From the NCBI GenBank assembly GCA_014529385.2, contig CM043947.1:131211891-131275890 (forward strand): a stretch of 64,000 nt of DNA. Reading direction: 5' to 3'. Both the position numbers and the translations under genes were made by a program. The notes under the pieces are model-generated. The model ran no database searches and was not told the DNA's origin. It saw only the letters and a list, made by a program, of their open reading frames with translations. Origin of the DNA: Adiantum capillus-veneris (taxonomy: Eukaryota > Streptophyta > Polypodiopsida > Polypodiales > Pteridaceae). The stretch's first letter is position 1; each line of letters opens with the position of its first letter. Below are positions 33,206-44,007 of the stretch, piece by piece.

Positions 33206-34547
33206 TTAAGGTGCTCCAGAGACTACATGTGGAATAGGTATTGGCATTGCTCTTGGAGCATAGAAAGCCCTTGGGTTCCACGTTGGGTACGATGTTATGC
33301 CATGTGGTGGTCCATAGTTCATATGAGTGGCCCTAGGCATAGCACACGTCGGATGTGACATGCTAATGCTAGCCGGTATAGTCCCATGGAAATAAAAACT
33401 TGTGTATTGTGGTTGTGGAGCATAGGTAGTTGAAACAATGGGAGGCGTAGGGACTACATGAGTACGTGGACCCATAGGTGCATACGATTGGTTCGCACTT
33501 GTAGGTACTATTGCAGGCATTGAGCTACCATGTAGCGGTGCTTTACTAACAAACGAGGTCCATGGCGTGTTTCTTGGCATGCCCATCATTGGGGTAGGCA
33601 TGGTAGCCGTGGTGTCATCAAGGGAAAGATGAGCTAGACTTGGAAAAGTAAAGCTATCACTTGTGGGCTCAGATTGCATTGAGACCCCTGGCGAAACAAC
33701 ATATGGGGGATCGATGGGACTCACTGGGGGAGTCTCCATTTGTGATAGAGTGGGTTGTTTCCCTTTGCCCGTGTCTAAAAATCGCATAGGACCCGTCGAA
33801 GGTATGTTTATTCCTCGATTTTGCCTCTCGGACTGGATAATCCTATGGATGACATTGCAGATCATGTGTTGTTGTTCCTCTAGACTAGTGGCACTAGATG
33901 TGGATTGTACAACTTCTAACCAACCCACATGGTATCTGTAGCCCATGTATAGGTCGGTCAAAGTCTCCGTGTGCAGGTCATATTCCCAATTTTCATTGAG
34001 AAATACCCCGTCCAAACTTGGTGTACTAGAGGGTTGCCGTGAGGTGGATGCAATGTTGCTTCCCGTGTTTTGACTTTTAGTCACCGCTACCTTAGAGGCG
34101 ACTTTGGAAGGTGGTAGCTCGGTAGTGCCCTCATTAAATGAGGTATGTAGAATGTCCACGTGGAAACTCTGAGGGAGTGTGGGGTCTACAGGAGATGTGA
34201 ATGGTGATTCTACTTTCCCACCCCCTTCGGTTACTTCACTAGCTGTAGGTTTAGAGCGCGTAGCTCTACTAAAAGTTTCCATCAAACGGCTAAAAACACT
34301 AGTTCCAGGTTGTTGGGCCCAGCTAGGTACGGTTTCATTTGTTCCCCCGGGGCTTTGTGTAAGATGCTCTTCCATAATATCGTAGTTAGAAAGAGTCGCT
34401 AGCTGCTATATTTGGGTCTTGGGTTGCACTACCTTGGGTCCCCGCCGAGGGCGTAGACCCTAGCGTGGAAGGATAGTGAGTACCCCCGTAAATCAAAGCA
34501 CTAGCTAGGTATTCGGACTCTAGCACACGACCAGAGCGTAGATACAT
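33206..34547 (-). pseudogene. Element C: gag N-terminal region
   Basis: The likely start is ATG at 34545-34547, MYLRSGRVLESEYLA, resembling the TRSG-type N-terminus of Athila/Tat gag proteins. A one-base frameshift near 34.38 kb moves into the frame 34375-33206, a Pro/Ser/Thr/Met-rich protein of ~390 residues with no recognised domain. This ends at TAA 33206-33208, and the same frame then continues as the capsid. Together they would form a gag of about 850 residues, which is long for the family. Confidence 0.65.
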
Positions 34548-35292
34548 GTGCCCTACAAGTGTCGGCAAGTACCCTCAAAGGTTACTTGCTTTGTTTTGTG
34601 GGTGTTTTGCACCCCGTTTTCTACTTGAATTTTTTCTTGTTTTTGATGTTTTTTTAATGTTTTATTTTTTTGATTGAAGTGTGTGATAGCTCGAAATGAG
34701 TGTATCACTTAAAGGGTCGCTGTGTGCTTTACAGCACAATTTTCGGGCATCTGACGTTCCGTTGGTCCTCAAAAATCAATTTTTAGCTACGTGTAAAGCT
34801 ATTTTAAAAGGCGACTGAGGCCTAGGCCTGAGCGTCAGCTTGGTTTTGGGTTTGGGCTTGGGTCTGGGAGATATTCCCAATCCCAGTCCTACCTTTAATT
34901 TTTTTTTTATTTTTTTTTTTATTTTTTTTTTAAGGATAAGGTCGCCGCGGCCTGCGCGAGAGCACACACACACTCTATCTACCTACTTCTAACTAATATA
35001 CCTACTCTTACACACTAACACACTCTATTAACTCTCACTAATCTACTTCCTACTTACTGTACACAGAGAATAAACACAGAACCTTTGAAATCTCTATTAA
35101 CAAAGAAAACTAACTACCTTAATACACAAAGAATAAACACAGAACCTTTGAAAACTCCATTAATAAAAAAAACACACAGTATAACACCAAATCCCTCTTC
35201 TCAACACACACACACTCCTTCCCTACCTTTCCTATAATTGAAATTGCACCACGGAGAAGCAGAGAGTGCTACTCGAGCTTCATGTATGGCAT
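34548..35292 (-). other. Element C: 5' leader
   Basis: About 745 bp between primer site and gag start. It contains T/A-rich runs (34.89-34.93 kb) and no recognised gene. Confidence 0.6.
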
Positions 35293-35310
35293 TTCCCGGC
35301 AACGGCGCCA
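35293..35310 (-). promoter_or_regulatory. Element C: primer-binding site, tRNA-Asp type
   Basis: Reverse strand TGGCGCCGTTGCCGGGAA, four bases after the 5' LTR. It matches the Asp-tRNA primer site used by Athila-type elements (usual form ends GGGGA). Confidence 0.9.
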
Positions 35311-35314
35311 AAAA

Positions 35315-35536
35315 TGTGTGCGTATGTCGCCCGTGTCAATGCAAGTAACTTGCCGATACACCGTATGCGAGCCACAAATGGCTCCAAGCACACAACAAGC
35401 CTAAACTAGTAAGCTCAAAGAAGGCGATGGTGTGTCACTCACCGCTCTACGCTTGCTTCGTGGAGGATTCCTCGCCGCGAAGAAGAAGTCGCCGCCGCTT
35501 CGTCGCCGCCGTGCCTTCGTAATGCTCGATCGCCCA

Positions 35537-35607
<71 letters not shown>

Positions 35608-35948
35608 ACACACACACACACACACAAGGAAGTGAAGAAGAAGAAGATGGAGATGGAGATGGAGCAAGAGCACTCTTCTATTGCACAAATGATAGAATGA
35701 GTGAATTTTAGGTTTAGTTTACTTTTATATGAGCTCGCCCCATTCACACTTGGGCGCCCATGCTTAGCCAACTAATCCCTTGAATGTTCCAGTTAGAGTG
35801 CGCCTCTCATCGGGGATCACTCTTACCCTTTTCCTATTGGACCGACAAGCCCGGTACCTGACTCTACCAAATAAATAATACAATATCCGCCGTAGGTTAC
35901 AACGTCCGTCGTAGGTAATAGGGTGTCCGTGAACCGTGAGGGTTAACA
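35315..35948 (-). repeat. Element C: 5' LTR (right copy)
   Basis: Plus strand TGTGTGCGTATGTCGC to GGTTAACA. TATA-like box on the reverse strand at 35721-35731 (CATATAAAAGT). The microsatellite lies downstream of it in the transcript direction. Confidence 0.95.
35539..35626. repeat. (CT)n(CA)n compound microsatellite in 5' LTR
   Basis: CT tract 35539-35571 then CA tract 35571-35626. It is shorter than the tract in the 3' LTR (22967-23080). Confidence 0.99.
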
Positions 35949-35953
35949 CGTAG
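35949..35953. repeat. Element C: target-site duplication CGTAG, right copy
   Basis: Identical to 22738-22742. Confidence 0.93.
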
Positions 35954-36430
35954 GTTAGTAATTAGCATGGTAGAGGAGATGAGCATGCATTGGAGCTTGG
36001 ATCTTGGTTGGATTTGCATCACAAAGCCACGAGTTGCTGGTGTAGTCCTCCCTTCTCACAAGCTTGGAGTAAATGATAAGCTTTCCATTAAAGCTTGAGA
36101 AGGAGATAGTTTTCTTTACTCCACACATGAGCTTGTGTGAGTGTGTAAGTGATAATGCCTTGCAAAAATTAGCCCCCTCTCTCTCTTGGTTGACCCCTCT
36201 TGCTAATTGCACATGCTAGCATACTATTGGACCCTGCAAAGCTTAGCCAATGATAATTAAGAAGCATAATTGATAGCCTTGTGACATGTATCCCCCTTTC
36301 CCTTTTTGTGAGAGCTTTAGGTATTTAAATAATGCAATTAAACTCTCGTTGGACACCTTAGTCTTCTGGCCAATAGGAATCAGGCAAGCCATTGGCCCTC
36401 CAAAGCCCTAATCTTGCATTCCAAAATCAA
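35954..36430 (-). repeat. Inverted B-type LTR, 5' half
   Basis: The reverse complement matches LTR-B at about 17160-17620 (shared GATGCAAATCCAACCAAGA / AATGCAAATCCAACCAAGA, AGGGGTCAACCAA, CTATCTCCTTCTC-type blocks). It joins the half at 22250-22742 once element C is removed. The right boundary is approximate. Confidence 0.7.
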
Positions 36431-36761
36431 CAAGTTGTTAAGCGAATTAGTACAAACCGGCAATGCTAGAATGCAATCCAAGCCTCTATTTAGGCAAATG
36501 TCAAAGCATAAGCACAAAATGTTAGTGCAATTAGTAGAAAATTATTGTGTAAGTTAGCAAAAATAGTGAAATTAGGAAGGGGTTAGTGTGAAATTAAAGT
36601 GTGTAGGCACACAATTAGCAAGATATGGTAACAAATTAGAGAAAATTGAACACAATGCTTCATGCATACACATCCAAAATCCACAAAACCATAAACACAC
36701 AAGTGAATTTAATGAGGAAACCATTCCATTATTCCATAATTACACTAGCGTAGGCCATCGC
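36431..36761. other. Element A: leader remnant
   Basis: AT-rich, no gene seen. It lies between the inverted LTR and the primer site of element A. Confidence 0.45.
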
Positions 36762-36779
36762 TCCCCGGCAATGATGCCA
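36762..36779 (-). promoter_or_regulatory. Element A: degenerate tRNA-Asp primer-binding site
   Basis: Reverse strand TGGCATCATTGCCGGGGA, two bases from the LTR. It differs from the Athila-type site TGGCGCCGTTGCCGGGGA by three transitions in its CG-rich part, as expected from methylation-driven decay. Confidence 0.75.
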
Positions 36780-36781
36780 AA

Positions 36782-37382
36782 TGTTGGTATACCATCGTAG
36801 CATAGCTCCAATGACCAACAATAATTGCCAATCTAGAGGGATGATCTACCGGCTAGGGCATGGAAACAATCATCGATTAGTGAGCTACTCATGGCAACAC
36901 GAATGGTAACTCTATGAAGTGAGCTTCTCGGCCTATGGAGGAGCTAAGCCACGATGTCTAGCAATCTCCACATTCACTTCTCTTCACCTCAAATGAACCC
37001 AATTACACACACTAATGATTGCAAAGATGCACACATCACTATTCATATCATGCAACACACTAATCACAAGCACACACACATAGATCCATTGAGCATCCAC
37101 ACTCCAATCAAACCTACATGCACACACAAAGAATAGAGGGAAAACACACGACGATCTTCACTGCTTCTTTGTATTCATATTCAATGTGCATTCGTAAGAT
37201 TTGGGCCTTTAGCAGCTTTTGTTAATCAACGTCAGGAGACCCGCGTGATGATGTGATTATAGGTCATGCAATGGGGTAAGAATCGGGAAAACAGGGGGCT
37301 TGGTGACTGCCCAGCGCCTCCCATCACTTGGTTTTGACCTTTACATTTATGTCATTACAAACGAACGTCGGCTCAGTTAACA
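36782..37382 (-). repeat. Element A: 5' LTR (right copy)
   Basis: Begins TGTTGGTATACCATCGTAGC and ends GGCTCAGTTAACA. Lacks ~440 bp found in the left copy. Confidence 0.85.
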
Positions 37383-38260
37383 ATATGTCAACCATCTTTG
37401 CCCTAGCCTCTAGTTGTTTTGTAGTCTTGCCCTGTAAGCTTGCAACAAATCATCTAGTGGCTCCAATAACTTTTCCACCAAGACTAAACCAGTTGATAAA
37501 TTTTTGGTCAGTGCCACTCTTTCAACATTTTTTAAATTTTCTTTTTTTGTGTTTGAGCTGCTTCCTTGTTTGTTCCAGCTCTGTCTCTAAGGTGGTTTTC
37601 TCTTTCAATATTTTTGCTCTTATATTGTCAATTTTTGTTTGAACATGCAAATTATGTTCATCCTCAACAGGTTTGTTCTTGGCATCTTCTTGAGCTTGAG
37701 CTCTAGTCATCGCATCTAGAGGAACTATCGATTCTACCTCATATCCGCTTGAAGAAGGTATCACTCCTACAATGTTCAATGTTGCTTTCCCCTTGTTGTT
37801 TGGGTATTTTGGAAAATTAGGAATGAGATGTGTAACACCATGTTCTAGATAATATTCAAACTTTACGTTCTTTTCCTAATAAGGACAATTTCTTGGCCAA
37901 TAGTTACCTCCATACTCATAGCATGGTCCTATTTGTTGTGTAGCTGGTGGTGCAGCAGATGGATGTTCTTGCATGGTGGGAATAGTCTTGGATCCATACT
38001 CTTGATTTTTTATGAGCATTAGTATGTTCCCGTCCATGGAATAATGATTTCTCATGGGATGTGGCACATATTCAGTTGGTTGAGTGTAGTTGGCCACTTG
38101 AGAAGGTCTCATTTGTCATGGTCCAGTGGTCCAATCTGACTAATTTGAGGTCTCTTACAAAGGCATCTCTTGCCTGCTCTTCTTGTCTTGGAGAAAATCC
38201 TATTAGAATCTTCTCTGATGTATGCTTTGACATAATTTTTGGCTAAAAGTATAGAGAGAT
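37383..38260 (-). pseudogene. Element Z: gag C-terminal region with zinc-knuckle remnant
   Basis: Reverse frame 38112-37876 ends in CYEYGGNYWPRNCPY, a decayed CCHC knuckle (second Cys to Tyr, His to Tyr). Upstream, KILIGFSPRQEEQARDAFVR may be the end of the capsid region. Downstream, 37779-37522 is a Glu/Lys-rich coiled region (AMTRAQAQEDAKNK...). This is the upstream part of the same minus-strand element whose protease lies at 13.9-14.3 kb, on the far side of element A. Confidence 0.6.
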
Positions 38261-38770
38261 AGAGTACCCTTGTATGGATATTGTTCTATGTCAATTGGAT
38301 TGACAAGATTGTACTCTTGTTCATATTGTTTCTATTTATGATCCCTCTTTGTGAGCCTATACAAGCCCTCATGCATGTAATCCATTCGACCCTAATGGAT
38401 TTGTTAATTTTGATGAATCTTATATTGGGTTTGTTAATCAAAGGATCTTTTCCTCTAGATTCTTATCTTTGAGTTGAGTAAAAAACCATGGTGGTGGATG
38501 ATTTTTCATGGTTAAGGCTCACTCAAAACTCTCAAGATAGCCTTGATTGCTCGCAAGTTTCTTCCTAGCTATACCTGACTCAGTTTTTAGTTGTGTATCA
38601 AAAGCTAGGGAAATTTTGGTGAATTGCTCTTACAACGCACTCTAAACAGTCTCAAGACAAGGACATTGCTTGTATCTTGGTCCCCATAAGGTATTTTCAG
38701 CTCAAACTTGAGATTTGAGATGTATTCAAGTATATCTACAGGCACAATAAGTTAGATACCCCCACTATGA
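38261..38770. other. Unassigned stretch
   Basis: No gene or repeat recognised; possibly decayed gag of element Z. Confidence 0.3.
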
Positions 38771-40890
38771 AGAGGTACATGGATCGCTGTAAATTTTTCA
38801 CTTTAAATTTTGATAGTAGCTAGACATGGTCATGCATAGGCTCTGTACCAATTCTCACAGGTTTGTGAGGGTGGGGTACATGGATCACGATCCATGTTCC
38901 ACCAGATTTGGACTTGATCTGTGGGGAGCTTGTTATACTCTATGTCTACAAGTTGTATCTCAAGTCCTTTTGGATTTGGAATTATTTTGGTAGGTCGAAT
39001 GCCAAACCCTAGGTTTGATTTGCGATTTTCAGTATGTCTTATGTTTCGATGCCTTTTGATCCGAATTGATTGATTTTTTTCCAAAATTGGACTTGGGGAT
39101 ATGTTTCCATGTATATGCACTACAGTTCTAGAAGAGTTGGGGATATGTTTCCATGTATATGCACTACAGTTCTAGAAGAGTTTCAAGTCAGCCTATCACC
39201 ATAGGTAAATCACGATCCATGTTTAAAGGCCAAATTGATTTTTCTTAGTACCATTAGGATCATCATGACTACTAAATTCCATGGTATCAGACTTTTTGGG
39301 TTTGGACCTCTAGATTGGAAAATAGGTTAATGTTTGCACTTGCTCATAGTATATGGAAAATTTTGGGATTTTGACTTGGGTTTTGATGTCCAAATAAGAT
39401 GAAACTTTGGGGTTAAGCTAGAAACAACATGTACAACACACTGGCTAGGTTTTACTTCAATCGTTTGGGAAATATACATGGATCGCAATCCATGTTTGGA
39501 GAGCTTTTCACCCAAATTGAACCACTCATAGATGAAGGTATTTCAAGCTATCCCCAAAATCTTTTTGAATGTGGATCAATTTTTGTCAACCAAAAGTAAA
39601 ACCCTAGGTCTCTTTTAAAAGTTTTTCACTTTGAAGTGCTTTTGGCCCTTCTGATGAGTTTTTTGGGCTTTTTTGGCAACCCTCCTTTGGAAAATTTTGT
39701 TCACAATGGTCTTTGACACATGCGAGTATAGTTTTTGTCCCAAAACTCAAATGAGGTACATGGATTGCGATCCATGTTTAGTCACTAAAATACTTGGGCT
39801 TTAGTGAACCGATAGACTATGATGTTTGTAGCCTATCTCCAAAACCTTTTTTAGTTTGGATTAGTTTTTGCCAACCAAAGATTAAATCCTAGACATGTTT
39901 ATGCGGTTTTTTTTTTTTTTTTTTTTTTTGGCTCTTTTAACCACTTTTTTCAACTTTTTTGTAAATGCTTTTCTTGGGAAAGTGTTTGTCTATGTCTCAG
40001 CTACGTAATGTTCAAATCTCAGTCAAAAATCATAATGAGGTACATGGATTGGATCCATGTTTAACCTCCTTTTGACATGAAACTTGGTCAGCTTCTAGTC
40101 CTTGCTATTTGGAAGCTATTTCTCAAAGTTTTTTGGATTTGGATCACTTTTGCCAATGAAAAAGTGAAATTTTGTGGCTGTCGATTTTTGACTAGTTTCT
40201 GATGTTTGGCACTTTTGACAAACTTTTTTTACCTTTCTAATGTGCCTTTTTGGAAAGTTGTTCCAAATGGTCTCACCTACCTGCTAATCAAATCTTAGCC
40301 CAAAATCATGAAAAGGTACATGGATCGCCATCCATGTTGGACTGCATTTTGGCATGAAATTTGGTTAGCTGGTTGTGTATGCCTTGTAGATGCTAATTCT
40401 CAACCTTTTTTGAATTTGGATCACAAAATCTCGAGATATGCCTAATTTTGTGTCGGAAACCCTTGTTTTTGCTATTGTTTCCCTATCATCCAATTTTGAT
40501 GTGATTTTTGATTTTTTTTTCTAGTAAACAAACTCTCTTAGAGCAATGTTCTACTGATGCAAAGTGTCACTGATAACTTTTTGAAAAATAGACTCTGAGG
40601 AGGTGCATGGATTGTGATCCATGTTTCTCCACAGGATCTGATGAAACTTTTTAGATATCTTTTGATGAATATTCTAAGGCCCTTGAGAACCAACTTTTTG
40701 GTTGTGGATCAATTTTTAGGTCTCTACCGTCAAATTTCAAAATTTTAGAGATGGTCATTTTGGCCAAAATATAGTCTTGAATAGTTTAAGCCATGATCTT
40801 TTAGCACAAATTTGATGGTATTGGCTTCTACTTACCCTAGTCATATGCTCTTACCATGGATAGAGAGAATCTCACTTTGCTAGGAGAGAG
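38771..40890. repeat. ~280-bp tandem array with a palindrome in each unit
   Basis: A sequence close to the 20-bp palindrome ACATGGATCGCGATCCATGT recurs at 38878, 39476, 39758, 40042, 40318 and 40605. Half-copies lie at 38777 and ~39206. Spacing is 273-287 bp for the regular part. The bases around it also recur: GAGGTACATGG before, then CATGAAA-TTGGT and TTTGGATTTGGATCA-type phrases after. Units are quite diverged, but the palindrome is kept. A 23-T run lies at 39907-39929. No coding content. It may be a tandem repeat from an untranslated region of a Tat-type element, or a small satellite. Confidence 0.88.
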
Positions 40891-42069
40891 CAAGTCAAAA
40901 CTCCTCAGTCCCATACCACACTATGAATGAGATCAGTGTCTTGCGGCTTTGTGGGCACTAGGTGAAAGACTAAGATTTGAATGCTTTGTGGATATTTGGT
41001 TATCTTATGATTATGGTAGAATGTTAGAGCAGGTATGTAAGACATGAGCAAGGATTTGATGCTGGGAAAAAAGGTTTTTATGTGAAAAGACCCTTAAAAC
41101 ATGTGAGGCAAGTTGGGTAGGTTGATGCCACGTGGTCATTGATCAAAAGTGGCTAAGAGACTAACTCTACCGCATTAGGGAGGTCAAAAAGTGCTATTCT
41201 ATAATTTTTTTACAAAACATGTTTTCTGTAAAAATGGCCCATAAGGGACAAGAAAATGACCATTTGAACATTTTTGTGTCTCACGCGCATATGCAAAATT
41301 CAACACCCGTAGGGATATAATCAAGTTTTTGTGCTCTACTATTTTTTAGAGGCACTCAGCAAAATAAGGAAACATGAGAAGCTCAAGAGAGACAAAACCT
41401 TCAAGCAAGCTCAACAAGTGAAGGCGAGAAAACTCAAGGGCTTCTTCATTGAATTGTCCTTGGCAAATAATTTGATCCCGAGAGGTTGGGGATTTCTGGT
41501 AAAGGGATTTGTAGATCAAGGTGAATACCAACAATGATCTATGTGATCAAATTGTAATAGGGATATCAATGCTCTTAATTGGAAGTTTTGTTGCTTGTCA
41601 TCATAAACTCGGTATCGCTTTCTTGTTTCTTACTGCTATTAGCCATAAATTTTATGTTCTAAATATCAGTTTTCTCTCATAATTAGTCTCTATTCTTTAT
41701 TATATTCCCTTATTAATACTACATAAACATTATTTGCACCTTCTAGCCTTGGTTCCAGGCTAAATTATTCTCCATCCATAGCCAAAGGCGCCGGGTCTTT
41801 TTGGTCTCTCCTAGAATGTAGCGCACTCTGACACTTTTGGGCGGACCGGTGTGGACAAAATTAGCCACATTTATGGGCCAAGATAATAGGATGGAGTAGC
41901 TGATGCAGCAATTTGTTGTGCTTATGCATCAAAAACATTTGCAGCATTAGAAAATGATAAACTAAAGTACAACTAGGGACATGGAAGCTCAGATTCACGA
42001 AGTCAGGTAGGTGTGGAAACACATAAATAAGGGCAATTTGAACACCGCAATGTTTCCAAGTTCTACAGA
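40891..42069. other. Unassigned stretch upstream of S gag
   Basis: A 68-codon plus frame (41331-41537, Lys-rich) has no recognised domain. A GGCGCCGGG string at 41787 resembles part of an Asp-tRNA primer site but is incomplete. Otherwise nothing seen. Confidence 0.3.
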
Positions 42070-42525
42070 ATGTATGAGCATGCTATGGAAGACAAGGGGG
42101 CGGATGAACCAGTTACAATGGAGAATTTTACCTTGGTTGTGGTGCCTGAATTGCAAGCACAAATTGATGAAATTCAAATTGCGCAAGGGGCTATAAGGGT
42201 AGCCTTTAAACAAGCCCTCAAGGATGAATACTTTCTTGAAGACAAGGAACGTGTTACAGAGAAGGGCTTTTTGAAGTGGGTGTACCAATGCAATAAAGGA
42301 CTCTCTGCACTAGAATTGCTGAGAGAATTTGAGAAGAGGTTTGACCCATTATCTACAACTGAGCAGACCTCTTTAAATTCCAAGAAGGTGAAAATTTTTG
42401 TGCAAGGTGGAGATCAAAAACTGAAAAAGAGCTTGGTGGATCTTCTTGAGGATTTGGCAAGTGATGGGGTTGAAGTAAGATTCAAAGATGTGATTGAAAC
42501 AGCCAATATGGTGATAAAACAATAG
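42070..42525 (+). pseudogene. Fragment S: gag N-terminal/capsid-like region
   Basis: Open frame of 151 codons. The C-terminal half (LLREFEKRFDPLSTTEQTSL then KKVKIFVQGGDQKLKKSLVD and ...FKDVIETANMV) follows a pattern I know from plant Ty3/gypsy gag proteins (LL.EFE..F..L...DQ......KV..FLQ..D..L...L..LLED). It has no ATG in a convincing context and is followed by stops. The lineage is unclear. Confidence 0.55.
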
Positions 42526-42643
42526 AAAAGATTGGATTAGTTGGGGTAAGTGTAAGTGTGGATGAAAAGAAAGAAAATAATCCTGTATGAGCAAAGGAGA
42601 AGAATTTGTAGCTTGAGGAATCATTTATGGATGAGCTTGTGCA

Positions 42644-43078
42644 AGGAATTAAGGAATTGAACCTTAACTTTAAGACTATCAAGCTTGAGGAGAAAGGTTT
42701 GACATTGAGATCAAAGCAAGGAGGACCATAGAAGGGTGATAGGTCTTGCAACTGCTTTTGGTGTGCCTTGATTACATTAGGAATGATTGTGATGAATTTG
42801 CAAAGGGAAAGCATAAAAATTTGGTTTTTTGGAAGGACAACATGATTCTTTTTGGGAGATAGGAATTAAGGAATTGAACCTTAACTTTAAGACTATCAAG
42901 CTTCAAGAGAAAGGTTCGACATTAAGATCAAAGCAAGGAGGACCATACAAGGGTGATAGGTCTTGCAACTACTTTCGGTGTGCCTCGATTACATTAGGAA
43001 TGATTGTGATGAATTTGCAAAGGGAAAGCATAAAGATTTGGTTTTTTGGAAGGACGACATGATTCTTTTGGGAAGATA
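42644..43078. repeat. ~217-bp tandem duplication in S gag
   Basis: Two copies (42644-42860 and 42861-43078) beginning AGGAATTAAGGAATTGAACC differ by scattered substitutions. Each carries a decayed zinc-knuckle segment (CNYFRCA... in one frame, IRNDCDEF in another). 217 is not a multiple of 3, so the duplication breaks the frame. Confidence 0.92.
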
Positions 43079-43995
43079 GGTTTTCCCCTCAAGACCAAGT
43101 TTGGGAAAGGTGAATTATGTAAAGAGATGCTACAAGAGCACAATGCAAGTGTAGTGGAAGGATTGACCTATGGTGTGCAGATTGAAAGTAGATTCTACGG
43201 TAAGCCTATTGAAATCTATTTTGAAAATGGAGTTTTTTGGCCATATGCTATGACAACAATACAAAAGAGAAAATTCACACATAAAAAACTATGCCACGTG
43301 GAAAAAGTTGCACATTAGAAATAATGCCAGGTAGGAAACTAAATTAGAAAGACCACCGGGTGGGAAGATCCTGTTGATTCCATTTCAATGTATGCATATA
43401 TAGATAGGTCTCAAACCCATGAGACAATTGTGGAAGAAAAGAAAAAAGAGAAGGGGATCTAGAAGGAACTTCAAAGAGGGCAATGAGGTCAAAAACTCCC
43501 CAACAAGGAGAATCTGGGTCATGTGTGCCTATTGTTCCACCAAAAGTTTCAATGGATGAGGCTTAGAAGGAGAAAAAGCAAGGTAAACCGTGAGGTCCAT
43601 ACTATAAAATAAAGTCTGATATTGAAATGGATACTAATGTGAAGAAGGTACTTTAGGAGCACATATATACTCAACAATAGGGTGGTGGAGTTTACTTGGG
43701 GTAAATTCCTAGGAATTGCAAAGTGAGAATTCCATGATGGCATTCTAGACATCATGAAGAGGAAGCACCATATACTGTCTGGATCAAAAATGAGCCGACA
43801 AGAACACATGGAGTCCATACCATTTATGAGCAAATTGAAGCCATCCTTAATGGAGGTAATGAGGAGGAATTTGGTGAAGATGAATGGGGAAGTGTTGTGG
43901 ATCATGTTGAGCTTCCTAGAAGAGTAAAGCATTCCAAATTCATGAGGAGGAGCATACAGATGATACAGCGCACATCAATTTTACACAAAGCCATT
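43046..43995 (+). pseudogene. Fragment S: gag-pol linker
   Basis: Frame 43046-43318 reads ...MLQEHNASVVEGLTYGVQIE, then a sequence rich in Tyr, Phe and Lys. Later frames carry an acidic patch (NGGNEEEFGEDEWGSVVDHV at ~43850-43910). No catalytic domain is reached before the junction with minus-strand gene X near 44.0 kb. Confidence 0.4.
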
Positions 43996-44007
43996 GGGCA
44001 AGGGCTA

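Larger units (their letters stand above)
22743..35948 (-). mobile_element. Element C: complete 13.2-kb Athila/Tat-like Ty3/gypsy retrotransposon
   Basis: Both LTRs (22743-23408 and 35315-35948), a tRNA-Asp primer site, a PPT and an exact 5-bp target duplication (CGTAG) are present. Reading leftwards: leader, gag with four zinc knuckles, protease (PR1), two linker frames, RT, RNase H, integrase, a second retropepsin-like domain (PR2), a W-x-P-K repeat tail, then a 1.8-kb 3' region with a separate 134-codon ORF. The tRNA-Asp primer and RT style place it in the Athila/Tat branch; the exact lineage is not known to me. Several frameshifts and stops make it defective. It split an inverted B-type LTR, so it is the youngest layer of the nest. 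Confidence 0.93.
14959..37382 (-). mobile_element. Element A: Athila/Tat-type LTR element carrying nested insertions
   Basis: Related LTRs lie at 14959-16022 and 36782-37382. A degenerate tRNA-Asp primer site (36762-36779) and a PPT (16023-16036) are both in place for the minus strand. Flanks GTACG (14954-14958) and ATATG (37383-37387) match at three of five positions and differ by two transitions, so they may be an aged target duplication. A's own coding region is not recognisable. The space between its LTRs is occupied by element B, an inverted B-type LTR and the complete element C. Sequence on both sides of A belongs to element Z, which supports insertion of A into Z. Confidence 0.65.

Noticed and set aside
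22250-36430. Inverted B-type LTR as a solo LTR.
   Set aside because: No matching 5-bp duplication could be found at its two ends once element C is removed.
38771-40890. Regularly spaced palindromes could look like a CRISPR array.
   Set aside because: Repeats are diverged, spacing is ~280 bp, the context is a plant genome with retroelements, and no cas-like gene exists. It is a tandem repeat array.
41780-41800. GGCGCCGGG as an Asp-tRNA primer site for fragment S.
   Set aside because: The middle of the primer site is missing and no LTR end is visible next to it.
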